Of a stretch of DNA of 64,000 nucleotides, positions 12,713 through 23,935 are shown one piece after another. The position numbers and the translations under genes are program-made. This DNA is from Epiperipatus broadwayi (lineage: Eukaryota; Onychophora; Udeonychophora; Euonychophora; Peripatidae), in assembly GCA_028023455.1 (NCBI GenBank), contig JAQFVV010012992.1:278648-342647 (forward strand), read 5' to 3'. Within the stretch, counting starts at the first letter, position 1, and the number at the start of each line of letters is the position of its first letter. The notes under the pieces were generated by a model. It was not told the DNA's origin. It did no database searches and worked only from the letters and a program-made list of their open reading frames with translations.

Positions 12713-12771
12713 ATCCAAAGATCCTCACTGATGAAGGCCACAAACCTGAAACTAGTCTGGGGATATTGGAT
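12713..12771 (+). ncRNA. Hammerhead ribozyme-like motif, type 1, paired stem II
   Basis: ATCCAA, CCTCA, CTGATGA, AGG-CCACAAA-CCT, GAAAC, TA, GTC, TGGGG, TTGGAT. Here stem II starts with a regular A-U pair next to the core (AGG/CCU), which removes the mismatch of the other copies. The conserved core is complete, so this is the copy with the best chance of being catalytic. Confidence 0.65.
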
Positions 12772-12976
12772 AAGTAGGCATTAGATAGGGATTTTATGCA
12801 CAAACTTTCTGGCATCCATTGATTACTCTGGTTAGCATAGGGTGACACTACTGTATGGAGAGTTTTGCCTTGTTTAATAATAATGTGCTAGTATGAGATG
12901 GAGATCATGTGATGTCTAGTGGTTCGAAACTTTTATTGATTTTTTTAAAATCTTTTAATATTAGAGAATTTTCTAA

Positions 12977-14328
12977 AAACTTTTAATTAATACTCTATAA
13001 ATTTTATAAGAGTAATGTTTAAATTGTATCTATATAAAAGGTAATCACATCTCCACACCAGCATCATTAAATAAGATCTTAAAATTGCAGGGATACTCTT
13101 ATCCCAGCCACAAGCTAAAGTCCATGTGGTAATTTATGAGCCAATCTTAAGTGTCTAGAAGTCATGAATATATAAATTATTCACTTCAAATTCATTTCTT
13201 ATTTTAATATATTTATTAGCACTTCTGAAATATTAACATTTACTTTGTGCTAATATTAGACATTATTAAACTATATAATACTCTATAAATTTTATAAGAG
13301 CAAATTATAACTATGCAGAAGGTAATCAAACTTCCATACCAGTACCATTAAACGAGATCTTAAAATTGCAATACACTTGCCCCAGCCAGAAGATAAAGTC
13401 TTTAATGAAATAAGAGTGGTCATCATATTTCCAAACTCAAATGGTAATTTATGAGCCAGTCTTAAGTGTATAGAAGTAAGAATGTGAATATATATATCAT
13501 TCACTTTAAATCCATTTTTATTTTAATATACTTATTAGCACTTCTGAAAGTAAATGTTAATATTTCAGAAGTGCTAATAAGTATATTAAAATAAAAATGG
13601 ATTTGAAGTGAATGATTTATATATTCACACTCTCACTTCTAGATCCTTAAGATTGCTCAAAAATTACCATTTGAGTTCGGGATTTTCTTTATTTTGTGGC
13701 TGGGTGAGAACATCCCTACAGCTTTAAGATCTTGCTTAATGTCACTGGTGTGGAGGTTTGAATACCTTTTATACAGTTACAATTTAAACACTACACTTGT
13801 AAAATTTACAGAGTATTATATACTTTAATATTGTCTAATATTGGCACAAAGTAAATGATTTATATATATTTACACTCTCACTTCTAGACACTTAAGATTA
13901 CTCATAAATTACTATTTGAGTTTGGAAATAAGAGACCATTTTTTATTTCCTTAAAGACTTTATCTTATGGCTGGGGAGAGAATATCCTTGCAGTTTTAAG
14001 ATCTTGGTTAATGGTGCTGGTGTGGTTTGATTACCTTCGATATAGTTTTAATTTAAACACTGCACTTGCAAAATTTATAAAATATTACATAATTTAATAT
14101 TGTTTAATATTGGCACAAAGTAAATGTTATTATTTCAGAAGTGCTAATAAGTATATTAAAATAAGATATGGATTTAAAGTGAATGATTTATATATTCATG
14201 TTCTCACTTCTAGACACTTACTATTGACTCATAAATTACTATTTGAGTTCGGAAATAAGATGGCCACTCTTATTTCTTTAAAGATTATATTGTGGCTGGG
14301 ACAAGAGCATCCTTGCAGTTTTTAATTG
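12977..14328. repeat. Inverted tandem array of a 250-300 bp unit (type 4)
   Basis: Two minus-sense units (about 12985-13270 and 13270-13560) meet three plus-sense units (about 13545-13830, 13830-14075 and 14075-14328). The turn is near 13555, where ATTAGCACTTCTGAAA meets its complement. Each unit carries a purine/pyrimidine block around GGCACAAAGTAAATG, the CACTTCTAGA..CTTAAG block and GTGGCTGGG. Imperfect direct repeats GAGAATTTTCTAA (12964-12976) and GAGAATCTTCTGA (14329-14341) may be target duplications. I find no hammerhead core in it. Confidence 0.7.
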
Positions 14329-14341
14329 GAGAATCTTCTGA

Positions 14342-15415
14342 AGATTTTTTTATTTAAGTTAATAATAACACCCTTATAAAATGTTTTATGAGTTCTTCAT
14401 ATGAATTTCTACTGGAAGTTCTACAGGAAAAACCAGAAGTGGCAATACAGAGAATAGGGGATAAAAATATCTGATCCACTCCAATTGGTTGTTCTTCTAA
14501 AAATGTGTGCAATTTTTCCAGCATGAAAATTCATCCATACATGTATACCTAAAAAGCTACCAATTTACTTTTCATCATTAAGAAGCACCTACCTTTATCA
14601 ACTTCAAAAAAATGTGTAACCCACTTGCTATAACATATACTAAAGGACCAAAAAAAATGTGTTAAAAGAAATATTTCTGCTGTACAATTTAAGTTTTATA
14701 GACATTAAGTCTCACTAATTAACAAAGTTTGTAAAGAAAAAATAAAACACTCTGTGAACAAAAGTTCCATCTGCAAAATAATTTATCAAAAGTATCTGTG
14801 ATAACAAGTGAATTAAAATGCTTTGTAAGTGAAAACTATCTATAAAAATGAACACATCAAAAGAATCCTGCAATAAAGAATAATTTCCAACGAAGCAACA
14901 TGATCTATATTCCTAAACATAGCTATGTTCAAACCATGGACTTCTCCTGCACATAAGTGATTGATCATTTTGAACTATCACCAGACACTTATATCATGGT
15001 AAAATGTCAATAACTTGTATATATATATATATATGTTCTTCTTTAGAAATATAATGCAAATACTTTCCTTTTCTAGTAATGTCTTAATCCAAAAACTTTT
15101 ATCACACATTTTCTTACAATCTTACCTTTTTTATATCTATGCAATTTTTTTTTTTAGTATTACTGGTAATAGATTAATTCCTTATTTATTTCCAATATTA
15201 TGTGAATGTATATTTTATATGTATGTTATTGAGCAATAGGATGACATTTGGGCAATTATATTTGCTAAATAAAATTAACTCTATTATTTCCAATGTTTTA
15301 TAGAGATCATAATGAATAATTCATAAAGTGTTTGCATATTGCACTCAGAGCTTCCATGTGTGGGTATGCAGGTTGTGTGGGGCACAAAGGCACTTCATCG
15401 CAGGAGTATCAAGAC
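14342..15415. other. AT-rich non-coding stretch
   Basis: No gene seen. It contains a TA run at about 15018-15034. Frames in this part are A/T-driven. Confidence 0.5.
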
Positions 15416-15419
15416 ACAA

Positions 15420-15900
15420 AGATGATAAATAAAATTTATATGTAGATAAAAATGTTTACATTTTCAAAGCATTTCATTGTTAGAAATAAGTTGAGTGTAA
15501 ATATTTCTTATTTAAATATGAGAGGAATACTTCTTTATTTAAACTTATTTGTGACAATTACTCAAGCCTCAAATTTCTAGGCATGAGCTTAAAATATACT
15601 ATACATATACACTCTTATCATTATGCTAAACCGAACAAGCTGATGTCATTTTGTCACAATAATTAATAAAACTTACATGTAAATGTTTAGATTTGTGAAT
15701 TACTTTATTCTTAGAAACACATTCTGATTGTAAATATTTATTATTGAAATATAAGAATATTTTACTTAAACTTGTGACAATTGCTCACCTCAAAATATAT
15801 TCCATATATACTCTACCATTGCATAAAACCAAACAGGGTAATGCCTTTTCATTACTATAATTAATAAAATTTATATGTAAATGAAAATGTTTATGTTTCC
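15420..15900 (+). repeat. Tandem repeat, unit about 200-235 bp, two copies and a start
   Basis: The series ATAAAATTTATATGTA.ATGAAAATGTTTA, then TGTAAATATTT.TTATT, then CTTAAACTTGTGACAATT.CTCA and ATATACTCT.ccATT is seen at about 15425, again from 15665 and begins again at 15866. The copies have diverged. Confidence 0.6.
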
Positions 15901-17015
15901 CAATCATTTTTATTTAAATATCGTAATTTATATAAAAAGTAACATATTATTAATAATTTATTTAAAAATAAAACATTTAAAAAATATTGTCTCATAATTA
16001 CAGTAATTCTGCTTATGATCAAATTCTATTTATCAATGATACAGAGTTTAAAAGCATTGTTCAGTTTAGAGTACTGATAGAGTGGCCACCTCTGAAATAT
16101 GAGATATAGGATTGATGCTGTCTTGTGCCAAATTTTTTTAGTAATGTTATCTTTCTCTTTTTTTTTATTACACTGCATTATCTCTTTACACATTTTACTA
16201 AACAGCTTTTCCTTGGATGTGTTCTTTAGCTAAAAACTCGTAATTGATCAAAAATCCATACTACAGTCCAAATCTAAGGAAAACAGAATGAATAAAAATA
16301 TTGTATGCCAAAATATTTAATTCTTAAATTTCAAGGTAACAGTATTATTTAATGCAAACCCCTACATGATTGCACTACTGACAAAGATTAAAAAATGTAT
16401 CTAGTAGAACAAACAAAGTGTTGGATTTTTTAAAATAGTTATCCAACATAATCTATGATTAATCAAATTAAAGTGCAAGATGTTTTAATTGCTTCTAAAA
16501 TATTGAATAAACAATCTAAGTATGCAAATTAAATGTTTTTTTCCTTAAATAAATTGTGACAAATCCCTAATTGTTAAACTATATAATAAAGTATAATATA
16601 TATAACAGGACTTATTCATAAATGTTAAAATATATAATATAGTGTAAATATTTTATTATTGAATGAAAACAAATGAAAATATTTTTTCTGTAATAAATAA
16701 TTTATTTATATATTTATAAACTGGAAGTTTATTCTCTTCTCTATATTGAAAGTATTTTTGTTAATAAAAAATGTAAACAAGTTTTGTGTCTGAGAGTTCT
16801 GATTTAAAAATAATTAAATGGATTTTGAAAATAAAGAACTTTGTTTTTGACAAAAAGATGTTAATGGGATGCAAGTTATATGAGCAAAAGTGATCTAGTT
16901 TGGTGATCCTCATAAAATGTAAACAATGTATGAAAATTTAAAATATCAGACTATATATATAATAAATTATAGTTTTTAATAAAGGAATAACATCAGATAA
17001 AAAATTAAATGGTGT
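15901..17015. other. AT-rich non-coding stretch
   Basis: No supported gene, repeat family or signal. Confidence 0.5.
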
Positions 17016-17028
17016 AAATATTTTATTA

Positions 17029-17243
17029 CTAAACATCAAATGATCACTATCTCATACTAGCACATAATTGTTATTAAACAGATCCAATGCTCCTCACTGA
17101 TGAAGGCCACAAGCCAGAAACTAGTCTGGGGATATTGGATGAGTAGGCATTAGATAGGGATTTTATGCACAAGCCTTCTGGCATCCATTGATTATTCTGA
17201 TTGGTAAAGGGTGGCACTATTGTATGGAGAGTTTTGCTTTGTT
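17029..17243 (+). mobile_element. Type 1 element, short copy D
   Basis: A 215-bp copy made of a minus-sense tail (AAACATCAAATGATCAC...) joined to the hammerhead region and end of a plus-sense unit. It is flanked by the 13-bp direct repeat AAATATTTTATTA (17016-17028 and 17244-17256). It shows that strongly shortened copies also integrate with a target duplication. Confidence 0.8.
17082..17140 (+). ncRNA. Hammerhead ribozyme-like motif, type 1
   Basis: ATCCAA, CCTCA (17092), CTGATGA, AGGCCACAAGCCA, GAAAC, TA, GTC, TGGGG (to 17131), TTGGAT. Core complete and identical to the copy at 11668-11726. Confidence 0.62.
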
Positions 17244-17256
17244 AAATATTTTATTA

Positions 17257-19454
17257 TTGAAAAAATATACTTTTGTTAATAGAAAACATGAATAAGTTTA
17301 TGCACAAGAGATTTTCAATGGGTTTTGTTACTGGTTAAAATTGATCTAAATATTGATTCAGAAAGAATAATGGAGACAAACCAGGTGCCAGATTGTGCAT
17401 GGTGAAGCTTAGAAGTGAAACATTCCAAAGAAATCATATTTTGGATGTACATAATATTTTTAATAACCAGGTTAAGTAACTTACATATTATATAATTACT
17501 TAATAATAACAATCAACCCTTAAGCGGTCAACAATGTCAACCTATAGTCAAGACAATCTCCTTAAATAATAAAAGTAGTACCACTTTGATCTATAGTATA
17601 TGTTTATATAGATACTAAGGATATAAACATATGAAACCATAGATAAAGGTGGTACCATTTTTATTAAGCTGCCTTGATTACAGGTTGATTTTTGATAGCT
17701 TAAGGATTGATTGTTATCATCTATATTTATAAACCTATCAAAGCATCGAGGAATTGGCTTTATTATCAACAAGGGGAGGGAGCAGTGCAATGTTTTCATG
17801 AGCATGTGTGGTGGTAGTTCTTTTAAATATGATAAGACAATAGATATTTAAAAAATTATCTTAGTTGCAGATATTTCCCATCTGTATTAGAAATTTTGCA
17901 GGATTATCCAAAAATAATATTAAATATTGTCTAACACTATACTAGTAATAATAATTAAAATAAAAATTCATATAACATTACAATACTAACCAAAAAACTA
18001 AACTTTATTAGAATTCTTCCATAACCATGGTTTCATCTGTTAAAAAATAGACCTTTGCAAGTAAAATTCAACTAAACACACCATCTATATATATATCAAA
18101 CATAATAGCCTTCCCATCGTTCATTTCCAAAATCTAAATTCCTTTAACATCAAAAGATGTCTTCATGAGATTGTTGGCCTCAAATTCAAAATAACATGAA
18201 AACTTTTGACAGAAAAAAAATAAAATTTACTAAATAAATATTTGTTTTAGGGTATTATTTAATTATTGTTTAAAAAATTATTTTTTTAAACATTAATTTG
18301 TTTTATTTTAGCATGTATTTTATTCTCTGGGTTTATTTTATTTAATAAATGAATAAAACATGTAAGGTATTTACCAAACATGTTAAAGGATTAAAACCAT
18401 ATTTTCAAGTTTTTCTTATGAAAGCGCTGGGGAAAACATGCCTCAATTTACAAATTTTATTTCATAGAATGAGGGGAGGAGGCACTAAAATTTATCTCGC
18501 ACAAAGGTGCTTCTTATTCATGTGGCAGTGCCAGTTGCACTTCCCTTGCCATTCTGCTCATAGCATATAATCTTTGAATATATATATAAATAAATTATAT
18601 GATTCATTTGTGAGGTTGCAAACAGTTAGGGGTAAAACTTACCATTGGATTAATAAATACAATAAATACAGTGGAATGAGGAAAGTTATCCGTAGGATAG
18701 ATGATAATAATTTTAGTAAAATAAAAGTTTTACATAATAACAATTTAGTCAAAATAGAATATTAAATTTTAATAAGTGCATTTAGTCAACCATAATAAAT
18801 ACTGACAATTTTAAATTTAGTTAAAATTATCCTTAGAAACTATATAGAACAAATTATAAATCTACACTAGTAAAATGATGATTGAGTTCCTGTCAATAAT
18901 CATTGGATGGATAGAGACCTACCTAGATAGTCAATTTAATTATTTATATATATATTGTAGCCAAGGCAAGAATTCTTCATGATATATTGTATATTCATAT
19001 TTATATAATGCATGTTGTCATGAAATAATGCATCAATGCATTTCCATATTTAGTCATATAAATATTTAATTCCGAGGCCAATTAATTAAGATTTAATAAT
19101 AATGAATTTCAAACAATGTTTTTCTAACTAGGCTTTCATTATATTGTCATATTAATGATCTAAGCAAATGTGTAGTTCATGCTATGCACTTTTAACTACA
19201 AACCCGAAATATATTTTGTTCTCTAGTATGGCTATGCTAAGCCAGGCACACCATATAAATATAGTGTTTATTAACTAAGTATCTCTTTTCTTTACAGCCT
19301 AAAGAGTATTAATGAGTCATTTGGTTATTTTATTACTATAAATGTTGAAGCCTCCTCTTCTAGCTGAAGTATTCTACATCTGAATTTTTGAATAGACATA
19401 TGCTCAATGTTATAACTTATAGATTATTCAATGATTGTGTTCATCTATGATTGT
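17257..19454. other. AT-rich stretch without a supported gene
   Basis: Somewhat more complex sequence lies at 17630-17815 and 18410-18570. It gives frames of 60-85 codons, but I recognise no domain and see no splice sites that make them exons. Confidence 0.4.
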
Positions 19455-20315
19455 TGTGATTTATATATGTGCCAAATTCTGACTTGGATATATTTTGAAG
19501 TTAAATTAATCATGTAAAAGTATTCCTGGGTAGAGTCACATTATCCATCCACAGATAACTGGAATGTATGAAATAATTTAATGTTCATAACTCAAACACA
19601 TAGTATATCTTGAAATGTAAAGTTAATAATGACTTGATAAAACATGATTAGAATTAATACTGATAGTGAGATTTCTCAGTATTTAGTCATAATAATTTAG
19701 GAAATTAATTAAATCAAGTTCATATAATTAACATGCAAGTTTAGAGTCAATATTGATATGGTCTGCAATACCTTGTATTTAAGCCTGGACCAAACCAATA
19801 ACAATATGTATCCTCTGAATATTAAAAATTAATTAAATATACATTATGTTCAGCTCATAAACTGATGCTATTGAAATAATGATGGTCATAAAAATACCTA
19901 AAGTATTATCAGTGATTACTTTGCATTCAAACTGCATGTAATATATTGTAGTATTTTGAATTCACAGATGTTATGAATCATCCATCATCATTTTATAAAT
20001 GTAAAGGGAATATCTCATTTTATTGTTTTTTTATATAACAGTAATAAAATTGTATTACATTCGTTTTCTCAGCATATTGAATCATCGGTCATTAATATGA
20101 TGCATTAATAGTTTATAGTTTCAATTTGGTCTCTTGTATCTCATTGACCTACAGATAGAAGAGAAAAAGGGCTGGTAACTGCAAGTGCTATAACCAGGTC
20201 AATATTGCCCAAGATCTGTAGGTAATGATGTTTTGTTTTGTATTGTTTGTGATAATATTTATATTTTGTTTTATATATCTTGCACACATACATATGAGTT
20301 GGACTATCATTCCTT
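19455..20315 (+). repeat. Diverged direct duplication, copy 2
   Basis: The partner of 7275-8250 in the same orientation, with many small differences throughout. It ends in CACACATACATATGAGTTGGA, matching the other copy's CATATACATACAAGTTGGA. Confidence 0.65.
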
Positions 20316-21318
20316 AAATCTTGAAATTTCTTTTCTGTTACAATAGTAAAAATGTCTTAAACCTTCATTAAAAAATTGATTAGTATAAACATTTAGTTTC
20401 TATAAATAATTCACTTGATTAAAAAATGAAATATTTATCATATTTATTTATGATTTTTATTATCACCTATTACATTAATAGGAAATTTATTTCAATTCAG
20501 TTATGTCTATATACAATAACAGAAGTGAAACTAAAGATAAGAAGGAGCTAAGCAAGCTTATGAGTTTTTTGAGTAGTTGTCTCAGCTATCCATCACTGGT
20601 AAAAGTAAGTCTCAAGGTAGTCAGAAGAGTACTGATCATAAAAATCCAGTTGCAAGTTGAGTAAAGTATCATACAACTATGATGATATTGTATCAATTGT
20701 TTTTAAATCTTTATACATTTTTTGAAAAAAAAAAAAAACCTACACTAACAATATTCCTGCACTCTTTCAATTATATACTTTTTTTCTTTTGAATTTTTTT
20801 TTACATACTTTCTTTTATTTTTTCTCTTTTGATTCACTATTAATAATATACAAAAAATATTGAATTCTTCTCATGCTTCTATTACTCCTATGTTATTCTA
20901 CCAAATGACTTATTTTCATTTTTCTTTATTTAATATTTTGATCATTTAACATGATCTTTCATGGAAAAAAATTATATATATATATATATTTTATATAATA
21001 TTTACTATATGCTAAATTTTATAATGTGTATATATATCATTTCTAAAAAACAGGAATAATAAATTGAATTACAATAATATTTTAAGCTTTACATATATAT
21101 AAAATAAAAATATAACAAAAACATATACATATCTATTTGTAAGCATATAATTTTTAATATTATAAAAAATACCATATTTTTCTTCTTTGATGTGACTTAA
21201 TATTTTATATTTAAAAAGATTAAAATGTTGTAATTTACTTTTCTTATTTTTAGATGTAATATACTGGGACAATCTATCATATGTACATATATAAACTTTT
21301 AAAAACAAGTTAAAAGTT
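20316..21318. other. AT-rich non-coding stretch
   Basis: No gene seen. It contains poly-A/T and TA runs, for example near 20972. Confidence 0.5.
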
Positions 21319-21600
21319 TTTTTATAAAGGCAAGATCAAAAGATTATGAAATAAAATTTGTTTTTCTTAGATTTGAATTAATTAAAAAGAGAATTTAAAA
21401 TGTAAACAAGTTTTTAGAAATTAAGAAAATTCTAAATTTTAGCAATCCATAAATAAACTTTTTTATAGGGGTAAGATCAAAAGATTGTGAAATAAAATTT
21501 ATACTTTGTCTAGATTTGAATTAATTAAAATGAGAATTTAATATGTAAACTGCTACGGAGATAAAGAAAATTCTAATAATTTTAATAAGCCTTTAAATAA
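21319..21600 (+). repeat. Tandem dimer, unit about 141 bp
   Basis: TTTTTTATA.GGcAAGATCAAAAGATT.TGAAATAAAATTT through AGAAAATTCTAA...ATAAAC occurs at 21319-21458 and again at 21459-21600, with about 85% similarity by eye. Confidence 0.7.
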
Positions 21601-22160
21601 ACTATGGCATATCAAATATGCAATGTATATAAATCTATTCATGGAACAATTAAGTTAAAAAATGTTGCTATGATTATTCACAAGTCTGACTATCGAAGAA
21701 TCATTTAAATAAACTTGCAAATAATGCCCCTTTTTTGTAGCAATGACAATCTATTTAGAAAATAAAAGTGACTTTTATCTGATCTCCAGTTTATTATAGA
21801 ATAAAAAAATCAAGCATTGATACTCAAAAAAGCTGAAGCCTTTTATTAGTAGTGATTTTCTTTTATTAATTCTGATGAAATTCTTATAATTTGAATAGAC
21901 CTATAAATACATATAAACCTACTCATGAAATAACCAATGTCAAAAACAGTATGATAATTAGTAGCCAAATTTACAAAGAGTCATTTAAATGAATTTGCCA
22001 ATCAATGCTTAATTTATACTATATAACAAACTGTAGGTCAAATAAAAATGATCATTTTTTATCTGACAAATAGACTGGTATTGATATAAGAAAGGAATGC
22101 TATTTGCAAGTTCATTTAAATGATTCATTGGGAATCTAACTCTTGAATTATCATAGTAAT
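21601..22160 (+). repeat. Diverged tandem duplication next to the dimer
   Basis: The block at about 21601-21740 (ATATAAA.CTA.TCATGGAA.AA, then GAATCATTTAAATAAACTTGCAAA) is repeated at about 21900-22030 (ATATAAACCTACTCATGAAATAAC, then AGTCATTTAAATGAATTTGCCAA). Confidence 0.5.
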
Positions 22161-22233
22161 GTTTTCAGACTTAATAATTTGTTTTAGAAGAAAGTTATTT
22201 TATTAATTGTTATTTTTTAAAATCTCTTAAACT

Positions 22234-22242
22234 TTCACTATA

Positions 22243-22290
<48 letters not shown>
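22234..22290. repeat. (TA)n microsatellite
   Basis: A nearly pure TA run of more than 50 bases with one TAT interruption. Confidence 0.9.
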
Positions 22291-22291
<1 letters not shown>

Positions 22292-23560
22292 TTATATTTT
22301 ATGAATTAATAATATTTCTAGTAATTATATTTGTGATTGTTAATCAATAGTATTATATCTGAAGGATTTCTATTTAATGGCTAATTTATTAAACTGTTCT
22401 ATCTAAGTCTTTACCTTTCTCTTAATAAACTATTTCCAATCATAGAGATATGGAAGAGAGTAAACAATATTAAATCTAATAGCATGGTGTCTTTCTTAAT
22501 TAATCAAGGCGTAAGGAGTGATGGATGTAATATTTATATGTTCTTTTGATGGCATTGCACCCTTATAATATTGCATGATTAAAAATGTCATCATTATATA
22601 ATGCAAAAGAATCATATACCATACTGATATTTTCCATTAATCCTGATAATTTAGCAAGATAACTAACACATCCTCATTGCCTTCACATATTCAATTGCAT
22701 ATAAAATAATGCATTAAACTGTCACTGTGTGACTATTTAATCACCCAAGCATCTTTGATTATGAACTTTTCTCAAATTATCCTATTATAATATATGTGCA
22801 TACATATAAAATGTCATATACAATATATTTAAAGTAATCTTTTCTTTAAAAAAAGATGGAATGTTGTAAAAAAGAAATAAACATGACTTTATGATTTGAT
22901 CAGAGATATAAGTATTACTGTTATAAGTTTCTGATCAAAATATTCATATTTTAGTATTAATATCGTGTGAAAAAAAACATTCTTTCAAGAATTGAACAAC
23001 TCTGTTTATGTACCCAATATGAAACAAGATATTATTTATAAAATAATATTTATGTTACAGATTACTAAATTCCTGTTGTATTTATCAATGAAAAATTTGA
23101 TTAAAAAGAGGGAGGGAATTGTAATTAAAAATTAATATCGTAAGCTTTTTTAATTGTAAATACCTAAACTAAGATTTACAAAAATTTTCTCTTAACTTAT
23201 TGCCATATAAAACATGGTTTTTGCCTTAGCAATGATCAGGAACTTTTGAACCAAAATCTGTTAGTCATCATCTCTTTGTGTATTTCATAACTTCTCAAAT
23301 TTCGAATATATTTAATTTATATCTCATCCCAGCAATACATTTTTCATTCAGTAACTTTAGTTTTAAAGTTATCTATTCCATATGATGCGGTAGAGACATT
23401 TATTTTCAGGCATAAGTTTATGAGAGTATTAAATTACCATTAATAGTAAAAATATAGTCAAGGCATACAGACTTTGTGCTTTTTTGAATAGTTGATTATT
23501 CAATGCTGATGAAAACATCAAATGTCACTGCTATACAATATAGTTTAACAGAATAAAATG
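22291..23560. other. AT-rich non-coding stretch
   Basis: Nothing that I can support as a gene or repeat family. Confidence 0.5.
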
Positions 23561-23564
23561 TTGC

Positions 23565-23935
23565 CTTCAGATTTGGACAGCATTTTATAACAGAAATGAA
23601 AAGATGATGATGAAATAACTTTTATTATAACTCTTAAAGTTAGAATGTCATTTGTAACAGATTGGATATGACAAGGCCATGAGAGTGATCCTGTTTAATT
23701 ATGTCCTGCAAATTGTGGCACCATTTGTAACAGAATAAATATGTGTGTATGCTAACCTCTGTTATAACCCCAATGATTTGGGTGGCATTTGTAACAGATC
23801 GAAAATGTGCAATGGGAAATGATAACTCTAATATAGCCTGACTAAAATATAGCCCATATGTTGGTCATCTTATGAAACAGAATAAAAATAAGCCCTGAAG
23901 TTGGACATCATTTGTAACTGAATAAAATGTAAATC
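23565..23935 (+). repeat. Decayed minisatellite, unit about 65-85 bp
   Basis: Variants of TTGG.TGGCATTTGTAACAGA recur at about 23573, 23644, 23714, 23780, 23863 and 23905. Fainter echoes (CATTCATAATAGAA, CAGCATTTAGAATAAACAG) continue to about 24150. Confidence 0.6.

Larger units (their letters stand above)
12217..12926. mobile_element. Type 1 inverted element with hammerhead-like motifs, copy C
   Basis: A minus-sense unit (12217-12670) meets a plus-sense partial unit (about 12680-12926). It is flanked by the 11-bp direct repeat AAACTTTTATT at 12206-12216 and 12927-12937. Outer ends read AAACAAGGCAAAACTCTCC, a sub-family variant also seen in the 17-kb copy. No coding frame. Confidence 0.82.

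Noticed and set aside
17548-17805. Minus-strand 85-codon frame with PIPRCFDRFINIDDNNQSLS
   Set aside because: Looks somewhat protein-like, but no motif, splice site pair or repeat partner supports it.
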